64,000 bases of DNA from Actinosynnema sp. ALI-1.44 (GCF_001984155.1 NZ_MTQO01000054.1:1240001-1304000); one strand, 5' to 3'. Counted from the first letter of the stretch, positions 17,049-25,980 are shown. Numbers and translations are program-made. Notes: generated by a model not told the origin, from the sequence alone.

Positions 17049-17470
17049 GTCACCATTGCGCCGAACGAGGGACATGACGGATTCTGGCTACGGCTTACGG
17101 TCACCGACCAGCGCGTATGCTGCATCAGCGCGCACCCTGACGCCGTCCCGAGGATAGTCAACCCGATCGGAGGGTACTGGCGTCCAGCGCTGGTCGACGG
17201 CGGCTCACTGGTCTATCTCACGGCTTGCCGGATGGAGACCGGCGACGGTGTGCGTTGGGAGTGGGCGCGATCGGCCACGGCTCAGCCGCCGCCGAGCTGA
17301 CCGAGCACCTGTGTGACGAGGCCCGAGCCTGGTCTCCCGAACGCGATCACTACGAGCCCGGGCTGGTCATCTACCCCCGCAGACATCCCGGGCAGCGAGC
17401 TTGGACGCTCCGTTTTCGAGAAGACTCACAGCAGGTTCGTGTTCACCTACGACTGCGTCTCCGAGTGACC
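17049..17470 (+). pseudogene. Remnant of an FxLD-type methyltransferase
   Basis: Three frames in succession give the order of the C-terminal part of the isoaspartate-methyltransferase-like proteins of FxLD RiPP systems: GFWLRLTVTDQRVCCISA, WRPALVDGGSLVYLT, then GAIGHGSAAAELTEHLCDE, then VFEKTHSRFVFTYD. At least two frameshifts separate them. The match is from memory of the family, so moderate confidence. Confidence 0.45.
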
Positions 17471-17524
17471 CCGACGGGGTACGGCACCAACCGACGAGGC
17501 AGACCGGTCTGGTCTCATGGGGGA

Positions 17525-18169
17525 ATGGTCAGCGCGGTGGTGTTCGACGTGGGTGAGACTCTGCTGGACGATTCACGTGAGTGGCGTGCGTGGGCCGACT
17601 GGGTGGGGGTGTCTCCTCATACGTTTTCGACCGTGCTCGGCGCTGTGACGGCGGCGGGCCGGGACAACGCCGAGACGTTCGAGTACTTCCGCCCCGGCTT
17701 TGACTTGGCCCGTGAGCGACAGTTGCGGGAGGAGGCCGGGCGCGGGGAGCAGATCGACGACAGCGATCTGTACTCGGACGTACGGCCCAGCCTGGCGGCC
17801 CTCCGCGCGGGAGGTTTGTGGGTCGGTGTCGCCGGCAACCAGACCCCGCGAGCTGCTCAGTTGCTGCGGGCATTGGACTTGCCCGTGGACTACGTCGGCA
17901 CGTCCGGCGAATGGGGTGTGGCGAAGCCGAACCCCGGCTTCTTCGAACGGGTCGTCGGGGTCGCACCTGGCGCGGCCGACCAGATCGTGTATGTCGGTGA
18001 CCACCGCGACAACGACGTGCTGCCCGCGAAGGCGGCCGGTCTCCGTGCCGCGTTGATCCGGCGTGGCCCATGGGGGTACCTCTGGGCCGACGACCCGGTG
18101 GTGAGGGATAGCGCCGATTGGGTGATCGACTCGCTCGCCGAGCTGCCCGCCCTTCTGCTTGATCGGTAG
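17525..18169 (+). CDS. HAD-superfamily hydrolase
   Basis: 214 aa from ATG 17525. AVVFDVGETLLDD is motif I (DxGxT variant of the nucleophile site), VAGNQTPRAAQLL motif II, GVAKPNPGFFERVV motif III Lys, and VYVGDHRDNDVLPAKAAG motif IV. Belongs with small phosphatases of the HAD subfamily I type. Substrate unknown. It ends 11 bp before the convergent regulator on the other strand; a long upstream open frame belongs to the methyltransferase remnant. Confidence 0.87.
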   Translation: MVSAVVFDVGETLLDDSREWRAWADWVGVSPHTFSTVLGAVTAAGRDNAETFEYFRPGFDLARERQLREEAGRGEQIDDSDLYSDVRPSLAALRAGGLWVGVAGNQTPRAAQLLRALDLPVDYVGTSGEWGVAKPNPGFFERVVGVAPGAADQIVYVGDHRDNDVLPAKAAGLRAALIRRGPWGYLWADDPVVRDSADWVIDSLAELPALLLDR

Positions 18170-18180
18170 CCCGGCAGCCG

Positions 18181-18849
18181 TCAACGCGCGCGAGCCCAGG
18201 CAGCCAACTCCGACAGGCGGTCATCTGGTGACCCGTGGGTTCGCAGCAGCGCTGACAGCGTCTGCCGAACCTGGGGGTGCTCGCGAACGTGCTGGGGGGC
18301 GACCCGACGGGCGGCTTCCAGCCCGAGATAGGCGTCCTGGTGGTGGCCGAGGCGCAGCTGGGCGCGGGCGAGGTCGATGTAGTAGTGCGAGCGCCGTTCG
18401 GCAGGGAGATGACTTGGTGGGTGCCAGGATGCCGCTCGCTCCACCGCCGCTGGGCTGTCGCCCAGCTCGACGGCGACCGCGAGCTCGTGGATGCGTACCG
18501 ACGCCGGTCCGAAGGCCGTGCCGAAGTAGACACCTTCAGGCACCTGCCGGGCGGCTCGATGAGCCTCGCCGAGGTGATCCCACGCGGCGTCGGGCTTGCC
18601 AGCGCGGCCGGCGACGACAGCGGCTCGCATGTGCAGGGCACCGAATGCCGCGGCGGAGGACGCCGACGCGCTGAGGTCAGCCGACAGATCGTCCGCCGCG
18701 GCCATCAGCAGCCGCGAGGCCGACGCCAGGTCGCCAGTGGCGAAGAAGGTTTCGGTGCGCACGTAGGCGACGGCGGCCACCAGCAGCGGGTCCGCGGCTG
18801 CCAGAGCGGACACACGCATGAGGTCGATGATGCGGCCCGAGAGGTCGAG
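18181..18849 (-). CDS. HTH/TPR regulator, exon 2
   Basis: The C-terminal 222 codons of the gene begun at 21623. Starts LDLSGRIIDLMRVS, then LLVAAVAYVRTETFFATGD and TPR-like helices, ending with YYIDLARAQLRLGHHQDAY and RVAPQHVREHPQVRQTL, the standard tail of actinomycete XRE-TPR regulators. It is separated from exon 1 by a group II intron. The codon phase is kept exactly, so splicing would give a 425-aa protein of normal length. Confidence 0.85.
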   Translation of the reverse strand, partial: LDLSGRIIDLMRVSALAAADPLLVAAVAYVRTETFFATGDLASASRLLMAAADDLSADLSASASSAAAFGALHMRAAVVAGRAGKPDAAWDHLGEAHRAARQVPEGVYFGTAFGPASVRIHELAVAVELGDSPAAVERAASWHPPSHLPAERRSHYYIDLARAQLRLGHHQDAYLGLEAARRVAPQHVREHPQVRQTLSALLRTHGSPDDRLSELAAWARAR

Positions 18850-18912
18850 GTGAGGTGGGCCCGGAGCGCGGTGCTGGCCTTGCGGCCAGTCCGTTTCTCC
18901 GGACCTCCTCCC

Positions 18913-18946
18913 GAACCCGGCGTGCCCATTGCTGAGCACCGGGCTC
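18913..18946 (-). ncRNA. Group II intron domain V
   Basis: 34 nucleotides that fold as the catalytic hairpin: GAGCCCGG pairs with CCGGGTTC, with an internal bulge and a short GTGC/GCAC upper stem. The length and position (62 bases before the 3' splice site) are as in other bacterial introns. Confidence 0.85.
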
Positions 18947-18977
18947 TCCACAAATCCCGTTGCGTGTCTTCGGGTCC

Positions 18978-20465
18978 TCAGCCCTTTGATGGCCAGGGAC
19001 TGGGGATTGCCGTTCCTCGATATCGGTAGCGTGTTGTGCCGACCGTCACGGGGTTGAACAATCGTCCCTTGTCGCTGGTTGGCCATCGTGCGTGATCACA
19101 ATAGAGTCGGAACACGGTCTTCCAGGTGATCCGGCGGTGTTTGCGCCGCGCCCAGCGCATAACGGTCCACCACGTGTAGTGGGCCAAGTACTGGAACGTG
19201 GCGTAAGAGACACCGGGCCGGAAGTAGGCGCACCATCCCCGCAGAAGCGGATTGAGCTTATGCAGAAGGAACGGTAACGGCAGGTTGACGCTCTTGCGGC
19301 ACAGTGTCTTCACCTTGACCATCACCGACCGGAGGGCCTTTTTGGACGGATAGGTGTAGACGTAGTGCTTCGTGGTTCCTCGCTTGCGATGACGTTGGAT
19401 GCGCCACCCCAAGAAGTCGAGGCCCTCGTCGATGTGGGTGATCTTTGTTTTCTCGACCGACAGGCGCAGACCCATCGGCGCGAGAACCTCGGCCACCTCA
19501 GCCCGCATACTCGCTGCATGATCACGAGTTCCGCTGACCATGACCAGGAAGTCGTCCGCATACCGGACCAGCCGATAGTTGGCTTTCCCTTGCCGTCGAC
19601 GGATAAATCGTTGCTTCGGGGTCGAGTTCGCCCCACCCGCGATCCCGGCGATATGTTCGTCCAGGACCGACAGAGCGATGTTCGCTAATACGGGTGAGAG
19701 AATGCCACCCTGCGGGGTGCCAGTGTGGGTGTCTCGCGACGCGCCATCCTGCGAGAGGATACCGGCTTTGAGAAACGCCTTCACCAGAGCCAGAACACGC
19801 TTGTCCCCAACCCGACATCGCACTCTGCCCATTAAGGACGAGTGCGAGATCTCGTCGAAACACGCCGTGATATCGCCTTCCACCACCCACTCATAGGAGT
19901 GCTTGGCCAGGAAGCGAGTCTCAGCGACTGCGTCATGGGCCCGGCGATTCGGGCGGAACCCGTAGGAACACGGGAGGAAGTCCGCCTCAAAAATCGGTTC
20001 AAGCACCAGCTTCAAGGACGCCTGGACCACCCGGTCGGTCACGGTCGGGATCCCGAGACGACGCAGCTTGCCGTTCGCCTTGGGAATCATCCGTTCCCGC
20101 ACCGCAACCGACCGGAAAGTTCGGTCCTTCAGCAGCGACCGAACTCTGTCGAGGAAGACCTCGACGCCCAGTTCCGCTTCCACCGAGTAGGCGGTCCTGC
20201 CATCTATCCCGGCGGTGCGTGCGCCCTTGTTGCCCCGCACCCGATCCCACGCAACCAACAGGAACGCGGGGTCGGCCACGAGGTTGTACAGATCGTCAAA
20301 CCTGCGTTGAGGATCGTCGTTCGCCCAACGGTGCAGTTTGGTCTGGATCTCCCGTACCCGGTGCTGCGCCTGTATTACAGCGTAGTCCAGTTCGTCGGTA
20401 TTCACCCACGACCCTTCGGGCATTCCAGCATCCTTCCCTGCTGACTTGCTGGCCTCCTTCGCCAC
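18978..20465 (-). CDS. ltrA: Group II intron reverse transcriptase/maturase
   Basis: 495 aa from GTG 20465 (ATG 20423 possible). Full RT set: NKGARTAGIDGRT, YGFRPNRRAHDAV, VVEGDITACFDEISH, GTPQGGILSPVLANIAL, and the intact catalytic box VRYADDFLVM, then GLDFLGW. The X/maturase domain ends KLNPLLRGWCAYFR. No HNH endonuclease motif follows. It mediates splicing and retrohoming. Unlike the RT-like protein at 344, all catalytic residues are present, so the intron may still be mobile. Confidence 0.95.
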   Translation of the reverse strand: MAKEASKSAGKDAGMPEGSWVNTDELDYAVIQAQHRVREIQTKLHRWANDDPQRRFDDLYNLVADPAFLLVAWDRVRGNKGARTAGIDGRTAYSVEAELGVEVFLDRVRSLLKDRTFRSVAVRERMIPKANGKLRRLGIPTVTDRVVQASLKLVLEPIFEADFLPCSYGFRPNRRAHDAVAETRFLAKHSYEWVVEGDITACFDEISHSSLMGRVRCRVGDKRVLALVKAFLKAGILSQDGASRDTHTGTPQGGILSPVLANIALSVLDEHIAGIAGGANSTPKQRFIRRRQGKANYRLVRYADDFLVMVSGTRDHAASMRAEVAEVLAPMGLRLSVEKTKITHIDEGLDFLGWRIQRHRKRGTTKHYVYTYPSKKALRSVMVKVKTLCRKSVNLPLPFLLHKLNPLLRGWCAYFRPGVSYATFQYLAHYTWWTVMRWARRKHRRITWKTVFRLYCDHARWPTSDKGRLFNPVTVGTTRYRYRGTAIPSPWPSKG

Positions 20466-21014
20466 GTACGCGCCTCTCGCGCGCTCGGACTACTACGAGG
20501 CCTCCGCCCCACTACGCATCCATCGGCTGGCAACGAGCCTTTCCCACCCACGGGCAGGCTGCCCGACAATGGGAGAACACGTAATGGTTCCCACGTTCAC
20601 CATGCAATCGGTCGGCCAGGGAGGCACCCAGCTTTACCCCGGCAGCATCACCACACCTACGCCGCAGTCCTTCGACGTGGTCTCCGGAAACACTCGGCTA
20701 CATCGTTCCCGGAGTCGGAACCACGGATACACAGGTTCCGCGCACTGCACACCGGCCCAGATCCGCCAGGTTCGAGCCGGCACAAGCCTTACGGGGCTTC
20801 AATCACTGGTTCGCTTTCGCTGTACCTTCTGGCCTTGCTTGCCGGACCCGCACCGTCTGGCAGTGCCGACACGTCCCGGCGTTGTCGGGGCCGCTTTCCG
20901 CCCGTCCCAGCGTTCCCTGGTCCAGACTGCCCCCAGCTTCTATCCTGTTGCTGCGACAACAGAACGGTGAAGGTCTCTCACCTCCACCCGATCACACAGC
21001 GCTTCGTGGCGCAC

Positions 21015-21623
21015 GTAGCCGAACTTGTAAGCCACGCCGTCGGCCGCCCGAAGGGCGAGGGTCAACAGCATGGAGGCGTCGCGCACATCGGGACAGGCAT
21101 CGGCCTGTGCCCGCGCCAACTCGGAAATCAGGCTGGGCAGACGCCACGCCATCTCGTCATAGCGCGCCTGCAGACGGTGCTCGATCATTCCTGCGACCTC
21201 GGCCGCGAGTTCGAGGCAGGAACGGGTCGATCGGTCGTCGGGAAAATCGATGCTGTCGAGCGCCCGCCGCAGTCGCGGGATGGCGGCGTGCACCGCGTCA
21301 TCACCAGAGAACACGTTGACCAGTCCCGGCTGGCGGTCAGTGGGAGGCGGGGAGAATGAAGGACCGGGCGTCGGGAATGGCTGGGGTGCGGTGGATGTAC
21401 TTGCGTGCCGTTTCGTTCGCCGGAGCAGATCGTCGAGATGATCTAGGCTGATGTCCAGCGCTGTGGCAAGGTCGGGACGTTGCCACGGTTGGGGAGACTG
21501 CACACCGCGTTCCCAGCGGCCGACGGTGGTTCGGTCGACACCCAGCTTGTCGGCGAAGATCTCCTGCGTGTAGCCAGCGGCATGGCGGCGGTCGGCCAAC
21601 GGGCTGAACCGTTGAGTTGCCAT
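21015..21623 (-). CDS. HTH/TPR regulator, exon 1
   Basis: Exactly 203 codons from ATG 21623 to the intron boundary. FSPLADRRHAAGYTQEIF and VDRTTVGRWERGVQSPQP form the XRE helix-turn-helix. LISELARAQADACPDVRDAS and LALRAADGVAYKFGY begin the TPR part. Without splicing the frame continues 25 codons into the intron and stops at 20940. It overlaps no neighbour; the region upstream (21624-21900) should hold the promoter. Confidence 0.87.
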
Positions 21624-21899
21624 CTCCTCACTTCCTGGTGTGCGGCTGTCACGCTACTCGCTCGTTTAACCCTGTTCACGAGGGTCAACGCCGCATCAGC
21701 GCCTCATCGGCGCTCCACGTGCGCTCTGGTGGTCGACGGTAGCGGGCGATCTACTGGCGTTCGACAACACCGACACCGTAGCGGAACCGGGGAGCCACGA
21801 TTCCTGTCCCGTTCGTATTCGGCAACTGTTCTCCCGGACATGAATCACTCCTTGGCAATGTCGCGCAACAACAACGTCGTGGTGAAAGCGGGATCACCA

Positions 21900-22540
21900 T
21901 GAGCGCCACCGGGACGCACCGCAATGCCCACTCCCGCAGGGTGGCACCTGTTCGCCTCGCCGTCGGTGTACTCGAGGCGCATCGGTGACCGAGCCTCGCG
22001 AACCGAGCTGGAGGATCTCGGCAGAGCCCTGCTGCTCGACGAGCAACGCGGCGACCGCCGCAGCATCGCCCTGCGCCATCGACGGATCGGCCAGGCATAC
22101 GCCCACCCCGAGATCGCCGATTTCCCTGAGCCACCTGGCACCTGCGCGAAGCCGCGACCTGATGGAGGCCCTGGGGGACGAATCAGGCCACGTCCGAATG
22201 ATCACCTACCTTGCGAGGTCCACGTCGCGCCCCAGCAGCCGGACGCCGCGCTGTTCACCCTGCACCGGATCGGCAACACCTTGGCGTCCTGCGGTTCATC
22301 GCGCTACCGAGGCCACGCCAACACCGTCATGGGCCGGGCGCACACCCAGCTCGGCAACGTCGTGGAGGCTGATCGCTGCTACAGCAACGCGCTGGGCCTC
22401 TTCACCGACGCGGGACCGGGCGCGGCAACTGATCGCGAGACAGTCCTCAGACTCAGGGAAGAACTCGGTGAGATGACGGCGCAGGTCGCGTATGGACACT
22501 TCCACTGTGGAAAAGCGAACACGGAAGGAATTACGAGCGA
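21900..22540 (+). pseudogene. TPR-regulator remnant
   Basis: Pieces in shifting frames: RTELEDLGRALLLDEQRGD, then MEALGDESGHVRMITYLA, then TLHRIGNTLASCGSSRYR, ANTVMGRAHTQLGN and DRCYSNALGLFTDAGPG. Together they resemble the TPR tail of XRE regulators like the one at 18181-21623. No HTH part survives. Probably a decayed paralogue. Confidence 0.5.
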
Positions 22541-22795
22541 ATGATCATCCCGATTCTGGCGATCCTCTACATCGGCGTGGCTGTAGGTATCGGCGCTGTC
22601 GTCTGGAGCCGCACTCGCGGTACCTGGTCCGCAGGGAAGCTCAGCTCCCATATCGCCCGATGCGTGGTCCTCACGGTCGTCCTCGGGGTGCTGTGGCCGG
22701 CGTCCGTGCTCATCGCCTTCGCCTACGAGTTCCCGGCGGCCCGCGAGGTCATTGACCGCCTCGTCTTCGGTCCCACGGCGAACGGCGACGCCTGA
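22541..22795 (+). CDS. Small two-helix membrane protein
   Basis: 84 aa from ATG 22541. Two hydrophobic stretches (IIPILAILYIGVAVGIGAVV and CVVLTVVLGVLWPASVLIAF) flank a short basic loop. No family recognised. Followed after 18 bp by a small HTH gene on the same strand. Confidence 0.6.
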   Translation: MIIPILAILYIGVAVGIGAVVWSRTRGTWSAGKLSSHIARCVVLTVVLGVLWPASVLIAFAYEFPAAREVIDRLVFGPTANGDA

Positions 22796-22813
22796 CCTGG
22801 AAGGCGGCCGATC

Positions 22814-23077
22814 GTGACCCCAGCAAAGAAAGTCAAGAAGGGGAAGCAGATCAGAGGTTCCGCGCGGACCCGGATGCGCGCGGATTTGAAGAAGAAGTAC
22901 GAAAAGGGTGCCAGCATCCGCGCCTTGGCGAAGCTGACTGGCCGCTCGTACGGCTTCGTACACCGGATCCTGGCCGAGTCTGGCGTCCAACTGCGGGCGC
23001 GCGGCGGCGGCCCTCAACGTCGGCTCAGCCAGACCACAGAGGCAGTACGCTCACGTCGGCAGATCGGAACCGAGTAG
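22814..23077 (+). CDS. Small HTH protein
   Basis: 87 aa from GTG 22814. Lys-rich start, then LKKKYEKGASIRALAKLTGR and SYGFVHRILAESGVQLR, a helix-turn-helix of the resolvase/Hin type found alone in many actinobacterial proteins. Its stop is directly next to the RbpA-like start, so the two are co-transcribed. DNA target unknown. Confidence 0.8.
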   Translation: MTPAKKVKKGKQIRGSARTRMRADLKKKYEKGASIRALAKLTGRSYGFVHRILAESGVQLRARGGGPQRRLSQTTEAVRSRRQIGTE

Positions 23078-23479
23078 ATGGCGAGAGGAACTCTGCGCGG
23101 CTACCGGTGGGGGCACACCACAGTGGAACCCGACCGCTACACCGGGCCTGTCGCGCGAGTGACCGTCCAGTTCGCGTGCAAGCGCGGGCACGAGTTCACT
23201 GTGCCCTTCGCGCCGGAGGCGGAGCTGCCGACGAGTTGGACCTGTCGACAGCATGGCGTCGAAGACTGTGCCCGAATCAACGCCGCTGCCTCCGCCTCGG
23301 CGGTGGCCAAGGGCAAGCCCCCGCGGACACACCTGACGATGCTGTACGAACGACGCAGCGTGGCCGAACTGGAGCTTCTGCTCGCCGACACACTCGCGGC
23401 AATCCGTCGACAGGGAGGCGCACGACCGGGGTCTGTGCAACTTGGGGATAAGAAGTATTCGTTCCGCTACGACGGCTGA
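23078..23479 (+). CDS. RbpA-like RNA polymerase-binding protein
   Basis: 133 aa. The arrangement matches RbpA: start LRGYRWG, then the core domain CKRGHEFTVPFAPEAELPTS with TCRQHG, then KPPRTHLTMLYERRSVAELE, the basic linker and sigma-interacting helix (KPPRTHWDML.RRS..ELE in RbpA). It binds RNA polymerase and group I/II sigma factors in actinobacteria. A second, divergent copy on an accessory region could redirect transcription; it lacks an adjacent sigma gene. Confidence 0.85.
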   Translation: MARGTLRGYRWGHTTVEPDRYTGPVARVTVQFACKRGHEFTVPFAPEAELPTSWTCRQHGVEDCARINAAASASAVAKGKPPRTHLTMLYERRSVAELELLLADTLAAIRRQGGARPGSVQLGDKKYSFRYDG

Positions 23480-23655
23480 CCGGTCCCGCCCAGCTGGGCT
23501 ACCTTTCGGTCCTGACCGGGTGAACACCTGTCGCGCGTCAACGCTGACGTTCATGCTGCTTCGCAGGTCAGCTCGGTCGACGCCCCATCCACGCCGCATC
23601 GACGCCGCACGCACGCTCTGGATAACGATGATCACCCGTCGTTGACTGGACCGGA

Positions 23656-23700
23656 CTGCGGCGGAAGGCACCTCCTTCCCCCCTCGGTCTTCCGCCGCAG
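23656..23700. terminator. Hairpin after the RbpA-like gene
   Basis: CTGCGGCGGAAG and CTTCCGCCGCAG form a perfect 12-bp stem with a 21-base loop. No T-run. It lies between the RbpA-like gene and the queD operon. Confidence 0.6.
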
Positions 23701-23771
23701 CCACACCCAGTCTTCACTGGTGAGTACGCGCGTGCGGAACGCGCTCGTGGTGAAAGGATCCGGCGCTCACG

Positions 23772-24335
23772 ATGCACGGCACGGCGACAACCGAACACGC
23801 CACCGCCTACCCGGCGAACCTCGTGACGGATGGTCCCGCGCCGACAGCCCACCAGATCGCCATCGAGCACACCTTCGAAACCGCGCACCGCCTGCCACAC
23901 CTGGGAGGCAAGTGCACCAGCCTGCACGGACATTCCTGGCGGGTCGCGGTGTCGGTGATCGCCCCGACCCTGAGCGACGATGTCACCGTCGTGGAGTTCG
24001 GCGCCCTCAAAGCCGGAGTCCGGCAATGGATGGACACCCACCTCGATCACGGCACCATGCTCGGCGTGCACGACCCGCTCGCTGCGCACCTTCTCGCAGC
24101 GAAATGCAAAGTCTTCCGCTTCGGCGCTAATGGCAACGAGACGGTCAAGGATCCCGAGCTGCTGGCCACCGATTTGGCCTGGCCGACAGTCGAAGCTGTC
24201 GCGGTGTTGCTGCGTCGTGTGAGCCAGGCCGTTCTCGCCGCACTGCCCTGCGCCCCCGATGCACGTATCGGCCAGGTATTCGTGCGCGAAACCCATCTCA
24301 ACACCGCGACCTACGGGCCGGTGGACGCACCGTGA
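23772..24335 (+). CDS. queD: 6-carboxy-5,6,7,8-tetrahydropterin synthase
   Basis: 187 aa from ATG 23772. HTFETAHRLPHLGGKCTSLHGHSW contains, in its last part, the QueD pattern Cys-x3-His-Gly-His with the zinc-binding His residues and the catalytic Cys. THLDHGTML supplies the second catalytic His/Asp region and VRETHLNTATY the conserved Glu near the C-terminus. QueD converts dihydroneopterin triphosphate to 6-carboxy-tetrahydropterin, the second step to preQ0. The first about 25 residues are an extension. GTGA overlap with queE shows coupling. Confidence 0.93.
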   Translation: MHGTATTEHATAYPANLVTDGPAPTAHQIAIEHTFETAHRLPHLGGKCTSLHGHSWRVAVSVIAPTLSDDVTVVEFGALKAGVRQWMDTHLDHGTMLGVHDPLAAHLLAAKCKVFRFGANGNETVKDPELLATDLAWPTVEAVAVLLRRVSQAVLAALPCAPDARIGQVFVRETHLNTATYGPVDAP

Positions 24336-25054
24336 AGCTACCCGCTATGTCCGATATGGACCAGTACGTTGTCGTCGACGAAACGTTCGGCCCGACCTTC
24401 CAAGGCGAGGGATCGAGCGCCGGTCGCTACGCGCATTTCATCCGACTGTTCGGCTGCCGCCTGTCGTGCGCCTGGTGTGACAGCCCGCAAACCCATGACG
24501 CCACTCGCTGCGACGTCGCTGCCGAACAGCGAATCCTCTCGATCGAGGACGTTACGTCCTGGCTCGCCGCCGATCCGGCCGGCCTGCTGGTCATCACGGG
24601 CGGTGAACCACTGCTGCAGCCGCACGTCGTGGGGCGGTTGCTATGCGCGATCCGCGAGCGTGCGTTGGCCACCGACATCGAGATCGAGACATCCGGCGCC
24701 ATCGCGCCGGCGGACATGATCACCTCGGCGGTAACACGGTTCAACGTCTCGCCGAAGCTCGCGCATTCGGGCCTGCGTCGCCATCAACGCATCCGCCCCG
24801 CAGTGCTGCGTGGCTTCGCCGACAGCGGGAAAGCCATCTGGAAATTCGTCGTCCAAGAGCTTGACGACCTCGACGAGATCCAGGACCTAGTCGACACCTA
24901 CGGCCTTCACCCGGTCTGGGTCATGCCGGAGGGCACGGACAGCGCCACCGTCCTGGCGCGGATGCGGATGCTGGCCGATCCGGTGCTGGCACGCCGCTGG
25001 CACCTGTCGACCCGGCTCCACACACTGCTGTGGGAGAACGACCGTGGCCGCTGA
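24332..25054 (+). CDS. queE: 7-carboxy-7-deazaguanine synthase
   Basis: 240 aa from GTG 24332 overlapping the queD stop. ETFGPTFQGEGSSAGRYA is the QueE start; LFGCRLSCAWCDSPQTHD carries the radical SAM cysteines; VITGGEPLLQ is the GGEP motif; IEIETSGAIAP and FNVSPKLAHSG are family signatures. It performs the SAM-dependent ring contraction from carboxytetrahydropterin to CDG. With queD and queC it gives all steps after FolE. Confidence 0.95.
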   Translation: MKLPAMSDMDQYVVVDETFGPTFQGEGSSAGRYAHFIRLFGCRLSCAWCDSPQTHDATRCDVAAEQRILSIEDVTSWLAADPAGLLVITGGEPLLQPHVVGRLLCAIRERALATDIEIETSGAIAPADMITSAVTRFNVSPKLAHSGLRRHQRIRPAVLRGFADSGKAIWKFVVQELDDLDEIQDLVDTYGLHPVWVMPEGTDSATVLARMRMLADPVLARRWHLSTRLHTLLWENDRGR

Positions 25055-25577
25055 CATCACCACAACCGAGTTCGCCGGCAGGAAGCTCGCGCCCCGGCGT
25101 TGCTCGCCACCCCAGACAACTCCTAGCGACAGGCGGTCCACGATGGGCGAACCCGACACCCCGGCCAACGGCCCCCGCGTCCGGGTCTACGCCCTCATCA
25201 GGCAGATCGACCGCCTGCTCGTCGTGGAGTACCCAGGCCACGACGCGCTACCCGGTGGCACGGTCCGCGCTGGTGAACCCGTCGAGCAGGCGCTTCGCAG
25301 AACCCTGCTCGATCAGCTCGGCGCGACCATCGCCGAGCTGGACTTCTGTGCAGTTGTCGAACACGGCACCAGCGTGCCCGGCGAGCCGTCCACTTCGGAG
25401 ATGGTCTTCCTGTGCGACGTGACGCTCGCCGACGCCGACGTCGTCATCGACTCGGCGCAGTCACATCGCTGGGCCAGCGAAAAGGAAATCTCTGCCCTTC
25501 GTCCTCAAGCGGTCCGGGACGGGCGGATCGCGGGCACGCTGTCGGTCGAACACCCCTGGAGGGCGTGGACACCATGA
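25044..25577 (+). CDS. Nudix-fold protein with degenerate catalytic box
   Basis: GTG 25044 overlaps queE by 11 bp; ATG 25143 would remove 33 N-terminal residues. The fold is visible: RVRVYALIRQIDRLLVVEYP, then LPGGTVRAGEP and ALRRTLLDQLG. In a working Nudix box the last part is REUxEExGU. Here RR..LLDQLG replaces the metal-binding Glu residues, so hydrolysis is unlikely. It may bind a nucleotide or act on another phosphate by different residues. Confidence 0.7.
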   Translation: MAADITTTEFAGRKLAPRRCSPPQTTPSDRRSTMGEPDTPANGPRVRVYALIRQIDRLLVVEYPGHDALPGGTVRAGEPVEQALRRTLLDQLGATIAELDFCAVVEHGTSVPGEPSTSEMVFLCDVTLADADVVIDSAQSHRWASEKEISALRPQAVRDGRIAGTLSVEHPWRAWTP

Positions 25578-25642
25578 GCAGCCTCGACGTCGCGTTCCCC
25601 GCCCAACCCCCAGTGCGCGTGGTCGCGGTGAGCACTTCATGA
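25574..25642 (+). CDS. Mini-ORF, 22 aa, coupled on both sides
   Basis: ATG 25574 overlaps the Nudix stop and its TGA overlaps ATG 25639. Sequence begins MSSLDVAFPAQPPV. Third example of this layout in the window, again in the deazaguanine genes. Confidence 0.45.
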   Translation: MSSLDVAFPAQPPVRVVAVSTS

Positions 25643-25980
25643 CCCCAGAACAAGCAGCAGCCCTGACCGAGTTTCCTGAGCTGCAGCGGCTCATCGACCT
25701 TCGCGGCGCGGGCTGGCTGTTCCTGCCCACCGTCGTCGACGGCGAAATCGTTGAGGTGCATGGCGTGCGGACTTGGCCGGAAGGGTGGGCGGACGCGCTG
25801 CGTGTCCGTTACACCACCGACGCCGCTGGTCTCCGCAATGACCACACCGGCGGCATCACCTGGCAACGAGAAGGCACGCTCAACGAGATCATCGACGGCC
25901 TCATCGCCCTGCCCCCACCCGGTGACCGCCTCGCGCCCCGGCTCGTCATCGCGCGCGGCCCGCTGCCGCGAACCGCGTAA
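25639..25980 (+). CDS. Hypothetical protein
   Basis: 113 aa. Segments such as LRGAGWLFLPTVVDGEIVEV, WPEGWADALRV and HTGGITWQREGTLNEIID look like a folded, conserved actinobacterial protein, but I cannot name the family. No membrane helix or Cys. Lies between the Nudix-like and IMPase-like genes with tight spacing, so it belongs to the operon. Confidence 0.65.
   Translation: MTPEQAAALTEFPELQRLIDLRGAGWLFLPTVVDGEIVEVHGVRTWPEGWADALRVRYTTDAAGLRNDHTGGITWQREGTLNEIIDGLIALPPPGDRLAPRLVIARGPLPRTA

Larger units (their letters stand above)
18850..21014 (-). mobile_element. Group II intron with encoded maturase
   Basis: A 2165-bp intron on the minus strand. Its 5' end is GTGCG (base 21014 inward). Its 3' end is AC at 18851-18850. 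Domain V is a 34-base hairpin at 18913-18946 (GAGCCCGG ... CCGGGTTC). A GC-rich hairpin in the domain VI position follows it. The boundaries restore the family consensus FGY|LDLSGR between codons. It lies in sense orientation within a regulator gene, so splicing should be needed for a full protein. Confidence 0.9.
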
